Assembly (NCBI RefSeq): GCF_009797935.1
Contig: NZ_VOLC01000001.1
Location: forward strand, 739,930 to 779,810
DNA length: 39,881 nt
Source of the DNA: Lunatibacter salilacus
GTDB lineage: Bacteria; Bacteroidota; Bacteroidia; Cytophagales; Cyclobacteriaceae
Direction: 5' to 3'
The notes under the pieces were generated by a model. That model made no database searches and was not told where the DNA came from. It saw only the letters and a program-made list of their open reading frames with translations. A program made the translations under genes and the position numbers. The number at the start of each line of letters is the position of its first letter. Within the stretch, counting starts at the first letter, position 1. Positions 25,859 to 32,022 of this stretch are shown in pieces.

Positions 25859-26125
25859 AGGTTTAGTAACTAAATCGGATTTTTCTTCTAATTGACATAG
25901 TATACTTTTTCTTTAACGAATGTATAAAAATACACTTAAATATAACTAAACACAAACTTCAACATTTAAGTTAGGAGGTCAAGCAGCATTGCACATAATG
26001 TTCAGGGCTTAGTGTTGTGGTGGCAATCAAGGTACATCAGCCAACCCACTACTAAAGCGAACAGGCAGCAAAGAAAATTTAGCCTCTTAGAAAAGCAATA
26101 CGAAAATTTGTCCGCTTATTTCCGC
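25859..26125. other. Intergenic, promoter region of the antitoxin
   Basis: The AT-rich first part probably holds the antitoxin promoter on the minus strand; the repeated tatac elements near 25905-25935 could be operator sites. The rest (25960-26125) shows no gene. A TTTGTCCGC motif near 26107 resembles the repeats ahead of the integrase gene. Confidence 0.4.
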
Positions 26126-26157
26126 AAAAAAAAGCCAGACTGGAGAACCAGTCTGGC
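26126..26157 (-). terminator. Terminator hairpin 1 of the duplicated unit
   Basis: gccagactgg (26134-26143) and ccagtctggc (26148-26157) with an agaa loop form a 10-bp stem, followed on the minus strand by eight T. It lies after tRNA-like copy 1. Confidence 0.9.
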
Positions 26158-26167
26158 CATACTTTTC

Positions 26168-26266
26168 GTCGGGGTGCCCTGACTGCCGTCAGGATTCGCT
26201 CACTTCGAACCCACGACCTTTTTAACTTAAGTTCGGACGTGTTACCGGACAGCGGTACGCCCCCGG
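26168..26266 (-). pseudogene. tRNA-Pro-like pseudo-tRNA, copy 1
   Basis: On the minus strand the sequence begins CGGGGGCGTA, has D-arm-like TCCGGTAACACG, a T-arm GGTCGTGGGTTCGAA, and ends CACCCCGAC, the same 3' end as the tRNA-Pro fragment at 26995. The anticodon stem does not pair, the acceptor has two mismatches, and about 27 extra bases including a CCTGAC/GTCAGG hairpin interrupt the T-arm. It looks like a decayed tRNA-Pro copy followed by the tRNA's old terminator. A functional unusual RNA is possible but unproven. Confidence 0.5.
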
Positions 26267-26273
26267 AATAGAC

Positions 26274-26534
26274 TCAACTATCCATATCGCTGCTATTGCT
26301 GATCAAGGTTAAATATCTTTTGCTACCATGGTTTTTTATATATTTTTCCCTTGCCATGGCAGAGAGCCTGTCCGAAGACAATTCAAAGTGGACCAGCGTC
26401 CAAGGGATTCCCGGCTTTGTCGATTTATTACGGCCGCTGTTATGCCTTTCCATACTTTCCTCCAAGTTTTGGGTCTGGCCGACATAATAGCGGTCGGTCG
26501 TTTCTGAATAAAGGATGTAAACAAAGTATTCCAT
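26274..26534 (-). CDS. GIY-YIG nuclease-family protein, copy 1
   Basis: The 86-residue single-domain protein starts MEYFVYILYSETTDRYYVGQ, which contains the GIY-YIG-type motif (VYI-YVG). TQNLEESMERHNSG follows with the conserved His-Asn-Ser region, although the usual catalytic Arg of the LxxRxxxH motif is replaced (LEESMERH). It ends GIPWTLVHFE and a short helix. Many Bacteroidota encode such UvrC-N-like proteins beside tRNA genes. I start at the ATG at 26534; the longer frame merely reads through the terminator hairpin. Confidence 0.8.
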   Translation of the reverse strand: MEYFVYILYSETTDRYYVGQTQNLEESMERHNSGRNKSTKPGIPWTLVHFELSSDRLSAMAREKYIKNHGSKRYLTLISNSSDMDS

Positions 26535-26538
26535 AACC

Positions 26539-26569
26539 AAAAAAAAACCAGACTGGAGAACCAGTCTGG
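26539..26569 (-). terminator. Terminator hairpin 2 of the duplicated unit
   Basis: ccagactgg (26548-26556) and ccagtctgg (26561-26569) with loop agaa are followed on the minus strand by nine T. It lies between tRNA-like copy 2 and GIY-YIG copy 1, whose ATG follows 5 nt later. Confidence 0.9.
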
Positions 26570-26580
26570 CCATACTTTTC

Positions 26581-26679
26581 GTCGGGGTGCCCTGACTGCC
26601 GTCAGGATTCGCTCACTTCGAACCCACGACCTTTTTAACTTAAGTTCGGACGTGTTACCGGACAGCGGTACGCCCCCGG
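26581..26679 (-). pseudogene. tRNA-Pro-like pseudo-tRNA, copy 2
   Basis: This has the same sequence as copy 1, displaced by 413 bp, with the same unpaired anticodon arm and the same extra hairpin in the T-arm. Confidence 0.5.
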
Positions 26680-26686
26680 AATAGAC

Positions 26687-26947
26687 TCAACTATCCATAT
26701 CGCTGCTATTGCTGATCAAGGTTAAATATCTTTTGCTACCATGGTTTTTTATATATTTTTCCCTTGCCATGGCAGAGAGCCTGTCCGAAGACAATTCAAA
26801 GTGGACCAGCGTCCAAGGGATTCCCGGCTTTGTCGATTTATTACGGCCGCTGTTATGCCTTTCCATACTTTCCTCCAAGTTTTGGGTCTGGCCGACATAA
26901 TAGCGGTCGGTCGTTTCTGAATAAAGGATGTAAACAAAGTATTCCAT
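26687..26947 (-). CDS. GIY-YIG nuclease-family protein, copy 2
   Basis: The 86-residue protein is identical to copy 1. It begins just after terminator hairpin 3, in the place where the intact locus would have tRNA-Pro, terminator, GIY-YIG in that order on the minus strand. Expression would need read-through of the hairpin or a promoter I cannot see. Confidence 0.8.
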   Translation of the reverse strand: MEYFVYILYSETTDRYYVGQTQNLEESMERHNSGRNKSTKPGIPWTLVHFELSSDRLSAMAREKYIKNHGSKRYLTLISNSSDMDS

Positions 26948-26951
26948 AACC

Positions 26952-26982
26952 AAAAAAAAACCAGACTGGAGAACCAGTCTGG
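26952..26982 (-). terminator. Terminator hairpin 3, after the tRNA-Pro 3' end
   Basis: ccagactgg (26961-26969) and ccagtctgg (26974-26982) with loop agaa are followed on the minus strand by nine T. It lies 12 bp beyond the tRNA-Pro 3' end and was presumably that tRNA's terminator. Confidence 0.9.
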
Positions 26983-26994
26983 CCATACTTCTCG

Positions 26995-27015
26995 TCGGGG
27001 TGGCGGGATTCGAAC
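26995..27015 (-). other. tRNA-Pro 3' end, attachment site of the integrative element
   Basis: The minus strand reads GTTCGAATCCCGCC then ACCCCGA and C: T-loop, 3' T-stem and 3' acceptor strand of Bacteroidota tRNA-Pro. Everything 5' of the T-loop (27016 onward) is unrelated, and the integrase gene begins 140 bp away. This is the usual att junction of elements that insert at tRNA 3' ends. The matching full tRNA should sit at the other end of the element, outside the window. Confidence 0.75.
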
Positions 27016-27130
27016 AGCTTTCTCAACTTAGCCTAGGTTAATTTTTTTTGCTTGATAATTAGGTAGTTATAAAATTTTGTCCTTAACTTTATATATCTTA
27101 ATTAAGTTGATACAGGACAAAAATAAGAAA

Positions 27131-27151
27131 ATCTGTCCGCAATCTGTCCGC
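27131..27151 (+). repeat. Direct repeat ahead of the integrase start
   Basis: ATCTGTCCGC occurs twice (27131-27140 and 27142-27151), 3 bp before the ATG. It could be a binding site for an element-encoded regulator or the integrase. Confidence 0.5.
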
Positions 27152-27154
27152 ATT

Positions 27155-28483
27155 ATGAAATGTACCTTCTATCTCGATCGGCCATATAATCCTGAAATCG
27201 ACAGCGAATCTTTAAAAAGCGAAATCGCATCTGCCAGAGAAAAGAAAAGGAATTTGGCCCTTAAGTATCTTAACCCGAAACCCACTTCGGTCTACGTATT
27301 TTTTTCACCGGATAAATCCCTTCGCCTTAAATACCGGACATCCGTTAAGATCCAGTCGAAATATTGGGATTTCAAAAACGGTATTGTCAAAGCCGCTGCC
27401 CCGGCTGCCATGGAGCTGAACTCAGAACTTAACAGCCTTTCTTCCGACATCCTAAAAGCCGCGGTAAAAATAAAGGACGAAAATAAAGTCATTTCAAAAA
27501 GCGCCTACCAACAAATATTAAAAGCTACCATAGATAAAAAAATTCTGATTCTTGCGGACAATAACCTGGACGGTCTGATTGAAGAATTCAAAAACCACAA
27601 GGCCATTTATACCTCCGAAGGAACAATGAAAGAGTACAGGACGGTGTTTAAAGCCCTTATCGATTATCAGAAGGCATCAAATATTGCTTTATCCTTGCCA
27701 GACTTTAACAGTTCATTCTTTGTACAGTTTGAAAAGTTTTTGAGCGGCAAAGAAAACCCGCTCAACACTGGAAGAGGGTTGTTGAACGATACCATTTATA
27801 AATATATATCGACACTAAAAGTCTTCTTGACCTGGTGCGGGGAAAACGGCCATCCCGTGCACCCTGACGCCTCCAAACCCCACAAATCACCCTATAAGAA
27901 AAAGGCGCACAATGAAATAGTGGTGCTAACGGAACCTGAGCTAAATAGAATTTATGAATTGGACTTGAGCGGACATCCAACTTATGAACGGGTGAGGGAT
28001 CTTTTTTGCTTTGCCTGCTTTACGGGCCAGCGATTTTCCGACATATTCCGTTTTTCAGCAGCTGACTTTAAAGACAACAAATGGTCATTCCTGTCAGCAA
28101 AAACCAAGAAAAAAGTCACTGTTCCTTTTGAAGGGTTCTTAGCAAAGGGCTTGGATATTTTAAAGAAGTATGATTTCGTGCTACCAAAAATCTCGAACCA
28201 AAAGTTTAATGATTACATAAAGGAAGTAGGAAAACTTGCTGAAATTGATGATCCGGTAAAAATCACCCGATTCAGCGGGAAAAATGAAATCATTATACAA
28301 AAGCCGAAGTATGAGTTTATGAGCAGCCATATGGGAAGAAGAACCATGGTAACAATTCTGCTTTCCAAGGGAGTGCCGGTTACCCTAGTGCAAAAGATCA
28401 CCCAGCATTCAGATATCAGAACTCTAATGAAATACGAATCCGCAGGCATGGATTCCCTTATTGACGCACTGAAAAGATTCTAA
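27155..28483 (+). CDS. Tyrosine-type site-specific integrase
   Basis: The 442-residue recombinase has an N-terminal arm-binding-like region, a SAM-like core-binding domain (about 150-245, LIEEFKNHKAIYTSEGTMKE) and a C-terminal catalytic domain. Catalytic residues visible are Arg in FTGQRFSDIFRF, a lysine in AKTKKKVTVP, His-x-x-Arg in SSHMGRRTMVTILL, His in KITQHSDIRT, and the nucleophile Tyr in LMKYESAG. It would integrate and excise the element at the tRNA-Pro 3' end next to it. The start is ATG 27155 rather than TTG 27077. Its stop lies 2 nt before the third MKSS unit. Confidence 0.92.
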   Translation: MKCTFYLDRPYNPEIDSESLKSEIASAREKKRNLALKYLNPKPTSVYVFFSPDKSLRLKYRTSVKIQSKYWDFKNGIVKAAAPAAMELNSELNSLSSDILKAAVKIKDENKVISKSAYQQILKATIDKKILILADNNLDGLIEEFKNHKAIYTSEGTMKEYRTVFKALIDYQKASNIALSLPDFNSSFFVQFEKFLSGKENPLNTGRGLLNDTIYKYISTLKVFLTWCGENGHPVHPDASKPHKSPYKKKAHNEIVVLTEPELNRIYELDLSGHPTYERVRDLFCFACFTGQRFSDIFRFSAADFKDNKWSFLSAKTKKKVTVPFEGFLAKGLDILKKYDFVLPKISNQKFNDYIKEVGKLAEIDDPVKITRFSGKNEIIIQKPKYEFMSSHMGRRTMVTILLSKGVPVTLVQKITQHSDIRTLMKYESAGMDSLIDALKRF

Positions 28484-28485
28484 TC

Positions 28486-28596
28486 ATGAAATCGAGCACA
28501 GCGCAAGCGATAAACAGAGGGATGATTATAATTGCGAGATTCTCCCGAATTAATTCGGGACAAGCTATCTGACCATTAAAAAACAATTATACACAC
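28486..28596 (+). repeat. MKSS small ORF unit, copy 3 (inside the integrative element)
   Basis: The 28-codon ORF (28486-28572) begins MKSSTAQAINRGMIIIARFS and ends with TGA. Copies 1 and 2 lie ahead of fecR 13.5 kb away. A perfect 18-bp palindrome, tcccgaattaattcggga (28543-28560), lengthens this copy to 111 bp. It also ends in AAAACAATTATACACAC directly before the next gene's ATGAAA. Confidence 0.65.
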
Positions 28597-29370
28597 ATGA
28601 AACAATATGAGAAACACATTCAGAGATGGAGATTTAATTCAAATGTAAAATCAAAATACCAGGTAGGTCCGATGATCCTGTTCAGCGACATCCATCTCCG
28701 GAACTATTTTCTGATGAAAATTTACAGACCATATATCAACCGGAGTAACTACGAAGAGTTTTATAATTTCCATCTCTCCCATTATTTGACTACTGATCCA
28801 AATGCGACTGAAGAGAAGCAATTTAAGTTTATTTGGAAGTTGATCAACAGGGGGATTTATTATCATGAGGACCGGCCCTTTTCCCCTCTTTCCATCAAAA
28901 GGTTGGATAAACTTGAGGAATTCCGGCAGTTTCTGAAGGGCTTTGACAAATGGGATGTAACGGTCCCTTTTAACGATGCCATGAAGGAAAAAACAAAAAC
29001 GATAGAACGTCTGGAAGAAGAACTGACCACCCTGAAGAAGGAGATTGCATTTTATAAAGTACCCGACCAGTTTAAAGTCAATATACTAAAGGTAGGAAAG
29101 ACGCCTATAATCGACCTCCTGATCCAGTTACAGAGCCTGAAATCACCGTTTGACAATAGTGAAGTTTTAGACACCACTGCACAGACCGTATGGGCAAAGA
29201 TACTGTCCAACCATTTTTTGGAAGATGGTGCATCCATCAAGTATGGAACAGCCTTGAATTATTTCAAAATTGAGGATGGTTTTGATAAAGACAACCCGGT
29301 AAGAAAAACCAGCATAAAAGAAAAAGACAGAATCTACAAGATCAAACTTTCCAAAAAACAACCTGTTTGA
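28597..29370 (+). CDS. Coiled-coil protein of the integrative element
   Basis: The 257-residue protein has no signal peptide. The N-terminal half is rich in aromatic and basic residues (KIYRPYINRSNYEEFYNFHL). A coiled coil of about 25 residues follows (TIERLEEELTTLKKEIAFYK), then a helical C-terminus (TAQTVWAKILSNHFLEDG). I considered an RteC-like regulator, which often follows Bacteroidota integrases, but do not see enough to name it. A strong terminator follows the stop immediately, so it forms a unit with the small ORF or integrase upstream. Confidence 0.65.
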   Translation: MKQYEKHIQRWRFNSNVKSKYQVGPMILFSDIHLRNYFLMKIYRPYINRSNYEEFYNFHLSHYLTTDPNATEEKQFKFIWKLINRGIYYHEDRPFSPLSIKRLDKLEEFRQFLKGFDKWDVTVPFNDAMKEKTKTIERLEEELTTLKKEIAFYKVPDQFKVNILKVGKTPIIDLLIQLQSLKSPFDNSEVLDTTAQTVWAKILSNHFLEDGASIKYGTALNYFKIEDGFDKDNPVRKTSIKEKDRIYKIKLSKKQPV

Positions 29371-29402
29371 TGCCCAACTAAACCCCTTGGGCATCCTTTT
29401 TT
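29369..29402 (+). terminator. Rho-independent terminator after the coiled-coil gene
   Basis: gatgcccaa (29369-29377) and ttgggcatc (29387-29395) with a 9-nt loop form a perfect 9-bp stem followed by CTTTTTT. The stem overlaps the stop codon. Confidence 0.92.
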
Positions 29403-29445
29403 ATCCTTCCCTTCCAATATTTGCCTCAACCAAACAAAGTTGATA

Positions 29446-29730
29446 ATGCAGATATTCGATTCCAACGCACTCATTCACTGCATCCAGGATGCAGTCAGAG
29501 AGGAACTAGAAAAAGCCTTAAAAGAAATCAAACTACAAGACCCTGTCCATTCCCAAAAGGAGAAGCTGCTGACTAAAAAAGAAATGGCAGATGAACTTGG
29601 TGTATCCCTAGTCACGCTTACCGACTGGATGAAAAAAGGTCTTCCTTATTTAAGGCTCCACAAGCGTATCTATTTCAGAAGGGAAGAAGTCCTAAACGCC
29701 ATGTCTAAAAAATCAAGGACTGCCCGATAA
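29446..29730 (+). CDS. Excisionase-like helix-turn-helix protein
   Basis: The 94-residue protein has an N-terminal helical segment (about 1-40, AVREELEKALKEIKLQ) and a C-terminal winged-helix DNA-binding domain of the HTH_17 / MerR-like type: LLTKKEMADELGVSLVTLTD, then WMKKGLPYLRLHKRIYFRRE. Such proteins act as excisionases or regulators in Bacteroidota integrative elements. The ATG at 29446 is preferred over the TTG at 29440. Confidence 0.85.
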   Translation: MQIFDSNALIHCIQDAVREELEKALKEIKLQDPVHSQKEKLLTKKEMADELGVSLVTLTDWMKKGLPYLRLHKRIYFRREEVLNAMSKKSRTAR

Positions 29731-29759
29731 GTACACTTTCATATACCTAATTAAATACA

Positions 29760-29787
29760 AAAAGCAGGTCCGCCATGACCCGCTTTT
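29760..29787 (+). terminator. Hairpin after the HTH gene
   Basis: aaaagcaggtc (29760-29770) pairs with gacccgctttt (29777-29787) with one mismatch and a 6-nt loop. The T-rich 3' arm makes it a likely terminator. Confidence 0.65.
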
Positions 29788-29872
29788 AGATTTTGTCAGA
29801 AAGGGTATTTCCTTATTGCCAAAGCAAAAATACCATTTCTGCATTCATTGTCAAACATTTAAGTGCAGAATT

Positions 29873-31054
29873 ATGAAAAAGAATATCCCGCTCAGGGAGC
29901 TGGGCCAGCATGCGAATTCCTCAACCATCAAAATGATACGCCACTTGCTTACCAAATATGACTTCATCTACAACACGGTGCTGAACGAAGTTTTTGCGAG
30001 TGAAAAAGAAAAAGAAGAATTCTACCAGGTCAACCCCCACACCCTCTTTATTGAATCCCGTGAGGCAGGGTTGAGAACCTCGGTAGCAGAAATCAACTCC
30101 TTCCTTTGTTCGGATTACATCCCAAAAAGTAACCCCTTTGAGATGTATTTTGAGCGGTACAAAGACGTATGGAAAGAAGACGTCCACGGGGACTACATCA
30201 CCAGATTCTCCAACTATATAAAGGCAGAGGAGACTGAAAGATTTTCGCTCCAGTTCAAAAAATGGCTGGTGCGCTGTGTGGCTTGCTGTTTAATGGAAGA
30301 TTATTTCAACAAGCAGGCACTGATTTTTGTTCAGGATGCCCAGAACAGTGGCAAGACCACTCTCACCAGGTTCCTGATACCTCTTGAGCTGAGCCAGTAC
30401 CAAGCCGAAAATATTTCCGTGGACAAGGACAGCCTAATAGCTCTCTGCCAGAATTTCGTCATCATACAGGATGAACTTTCCACGCTCTCGAAGACGGAAA
30501 TAAATGCACAGAAAACCCTAATGAGCAAATCCTTTGTCAAAGTACGCCACCCCTATGATAAAAAACCAAGGCTGGAGCCAAGAAGGGCTTCCATTTGTGG
30601 ATCCACCAACAGGGCCGAATTTCTAACAGATGTAACGGGCAGTGTCAGATGGCTGTGCTTCACCGTTCTTTCCATTGACTGGGATTATAAAAAGGACATA
30701 GATATTGATGTGGTTTGGTCGCAGGCCTACCACCTCTTTAACTCTGGTTTCAGATACGAGATGACTGCGGAAGAGGTAGCGGAGAATGAAAGATCCAATG
30801 CCCAGTACAGTACCGTCTCGCTAGAACTGGAACTCATCCAAAAATATTTTCAAGCCGGTGACAAAGAAGATAAGTTTATGACCGCTTCCGAGATTTGCGA
30901 AATGTTGAATGCAAAGCTTGAAGGAAGACTAAAGGTTAGCCGGGAAGAAACCGGAAAGGCGTTAAAAAAGCTGGGGTTCATCCAACACTCTAAGAGAGGT
31001 CACTTGTCATCGGATTTTCCTGTAAAGGGTTATTATGTAAAATACCATTATTAG
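29873..31054 (+). CDS. VapE/VirE-like P-loop protein
   Basis: The 393-residue protein carries the VapE-type ATPase core common in islands and phage satellites. Its Walker A is QDAQNSGKTTLTRF (about residue 157-170) and its Walker B-like strand is FVIIQDELSTLSKTE. A sensor-like segment RRASICGSTNRAEFLTDVTG follows, then VRWLCFTV. Such proteins resemble superfamily 3 helicases and may start element replication. No separate primase domain is seen. The C-terminal 80 residues look like a winged helix (FMTASEICEMLNAKLEGRLK). ATG 29873 is preferred to TTG 29816; an inverted repeat ttctgca/tgcagaa (29837-29843/29864-29870) lies just upstream. Confidence 0.85.
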   Translation: MKKNIPLRELGQHANSSTIKMIRHLLTKYDFIYNTVLNEVFASEKEKEEFYQVNPHTLFIESREAGLRTSVAEINSFLCSDYIPKSNPFEMYFERYKDVWKEDVHGDYITRFSNYIKAEETERFSLQFKKWLVRCVACCLMEDYFNKQALIFVQDAQNSGKTTLTRFLIPLELSQYQAENISVDKDSLIALCQNFVIIQDELSTLSKTEINAQKTLMSKSFVKVRHPYDKKPRLEPRRASICGSTNRAEFLTDVTGSVRWLCFTVLSIDWDYKKDIDIDVVWSQAYHLFNSGFRYEMTAEEVAENERSNAQYSTVSLELELIQKYFQAGDKEDKFMTASEICEMLNAKLEGRLKVSREETGKALKKLGFIQHSKRGHLSSDFPVKGYYVKYHY

Positions 31055-31873
31055 CTTACTACCTACTAAAATGTAATATAAAATATTAACAAACAATATG
31101 TTATGGTGTAGTAGGGAATTCTAAACAAGCTTACTTCACCTTACTTCATTTTGGATTTGAAGTAGGCTATCCGGAAGATGTAGTAAGGCTTTATTACAGA
31201 ATAGAGGGCTACAAATGACTGATAAACAATGACCTAGATAGGTTTGTGGTAAGCAGTAATTGTAGTAGCCGGATTTTGGGTTTTTTTACTCATTTTAAAC
31301 GCCAAAAAGAAAAAATGGCCAGTAAATTCAATATCATTAAAAAATGTAGTCTTTTTCTTTTTACCAGCAAAATAATTATTCTATCTAATTCGCCTAAAAC
31401 AGCTATCTGTATATCCCTATATACCTCTAAATCTATAAAAAGATATGTCGATATTTCTTTATATGAGATATTTATATAAAGTCATAAACATATATTTCCT
31501 TATTTAGATAAAATTTACCATCCTTAATTAACCAATATTTTCCGGAAAAAAACTTTTAAAAACAACTTCAACAGTAGCTTATAATACCCAATCAGTAAAA
31601 AGGCGTAACCTCCGATCCGTTGTGCGCGGTCCTTGCAAGTTGTGTTTTTGTCTGACAATAAACCTATCGGTTTTATTGTGCCAAAAACTTACTTGCCCAC
31701 CTAATTTCCATTTGAGGGGGAGGGAAAAATTCCTCGCAACTCGGATTTTAAAAAAAATCGGAAGAAAAAAACAACTGGTATCGGTTTGCTCATATCGCTT
31801 GTGGCGGCTTCCGAAGAAATACTATCCATCCCAGGATAATCTTGATCCGAAGACCATATCCCAATTGTAGGAA
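31055..31873. other. Long AT-rich region with repeated GTAGTAGG-type motifs, no gene
   Basis: No open frame with coding character is seen on either strand. At 31058-31270 short related motifs recur on both strands: cttactacctacta (31058), gtagtagg (31108), cttacttcacc/cttacttc (31130-31150), gaagtaggc (31159), gtagtaaggc (31180), gtagtagcc (31262). They follow the VapE-like gene and could be iterons of a replication origin. 31320-31560 is extremely AT-rich, as in an unwinding region. Near 31787-31815 lies a sequence similar to one arm of the attC-like site at 37811 (both end TGTGGCGGCTTC or CGTGGCGGCTTC), probably a decayed site. Confidence 0.5.
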
Positions 31874-32000
31874 CGTTTTGCGTTTATGAGAAGTAGCGGA
31901 CTAAAAAGCACTTCACTTTCAGTTTGGCACTGACTTTTATTACAAGAACTGACCTTTGATTAAGCACTAAACCCGCTATTTCTTATACACGCTGTTACCA
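31874..32000 (-). repeat. attC-like site of the ABC-3C cassette
   Basis: A 127-bp imperfect palindrome, read on the minus strand: R''-like TGGTAAC (32000-31994), arm AGCGTGTATAAGAAATAGCGGG, loop, then the opposite arm and R'-like G|TTCCTAC from 31874. The site begins 23 bp after the ABC protein stop. TGGTAA is complementary to TTACCA at the other end of the cassette (35045-35040). Confidence 0.65.
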
Positions 32001-32022
32001 GCGGGCGTTCTTGTGTGTTAAA

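Larger units (their letters stand above)
26134..26959. repeat. Tandem 413-bp duplication: terminator, tRNA-like sequence, GIY-YIG gene
   Basis: Unit 1 (26134-26546) and unit 2 (26547-26959) are nearly identical. The only differences I see are at the edge of the hairpin, and the encoded proteins are identical. A third copy of the hairpin (26952-26982) follows, attached to a genuine tRNA-Pro 3' end. The high identity means a recent duplication. Confidence 0.95.
26995..31054 (+). mobile_element. Integrative element, tRNA-Pro-proximal part
   Basis: The gene order att, tyrosine integrase, coiled-coil protein, excisionase-like HTH, VapE-like P-loop protein is that of small integrative or mobilisable islands. 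No relaxase, capsid or conjugation gene is visible. The right end is not seen, so it is unknown whether the defence cassette region from 31874 is its cargo. Confidence 0.7.

Noticed and set aside
26296-26524. Several frames opposite to and overlapping the GIY-YIG genes
   Set aside because: Shadows of the GIY-YIG coding strand, duplicated with it.
26535-26573. Thirteen-residue N-terminal extension of the GIY-YIG protein
   Set aside because: These codons lie in the terminator hairpin and its T-run; the ATG after it gives the normal domain start.
28597-29370. Naming the coiled-coil protein RteC
   Set aside because: Only gene position supports it; the conserved RteC residues are not evident.
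31622-31870. 82-codon plus-strand frame in the long intergenic region
   Set aside because: Cysteine-rich, low-complexity translation without a family, crossing the decayed palindrome arm; not supported.
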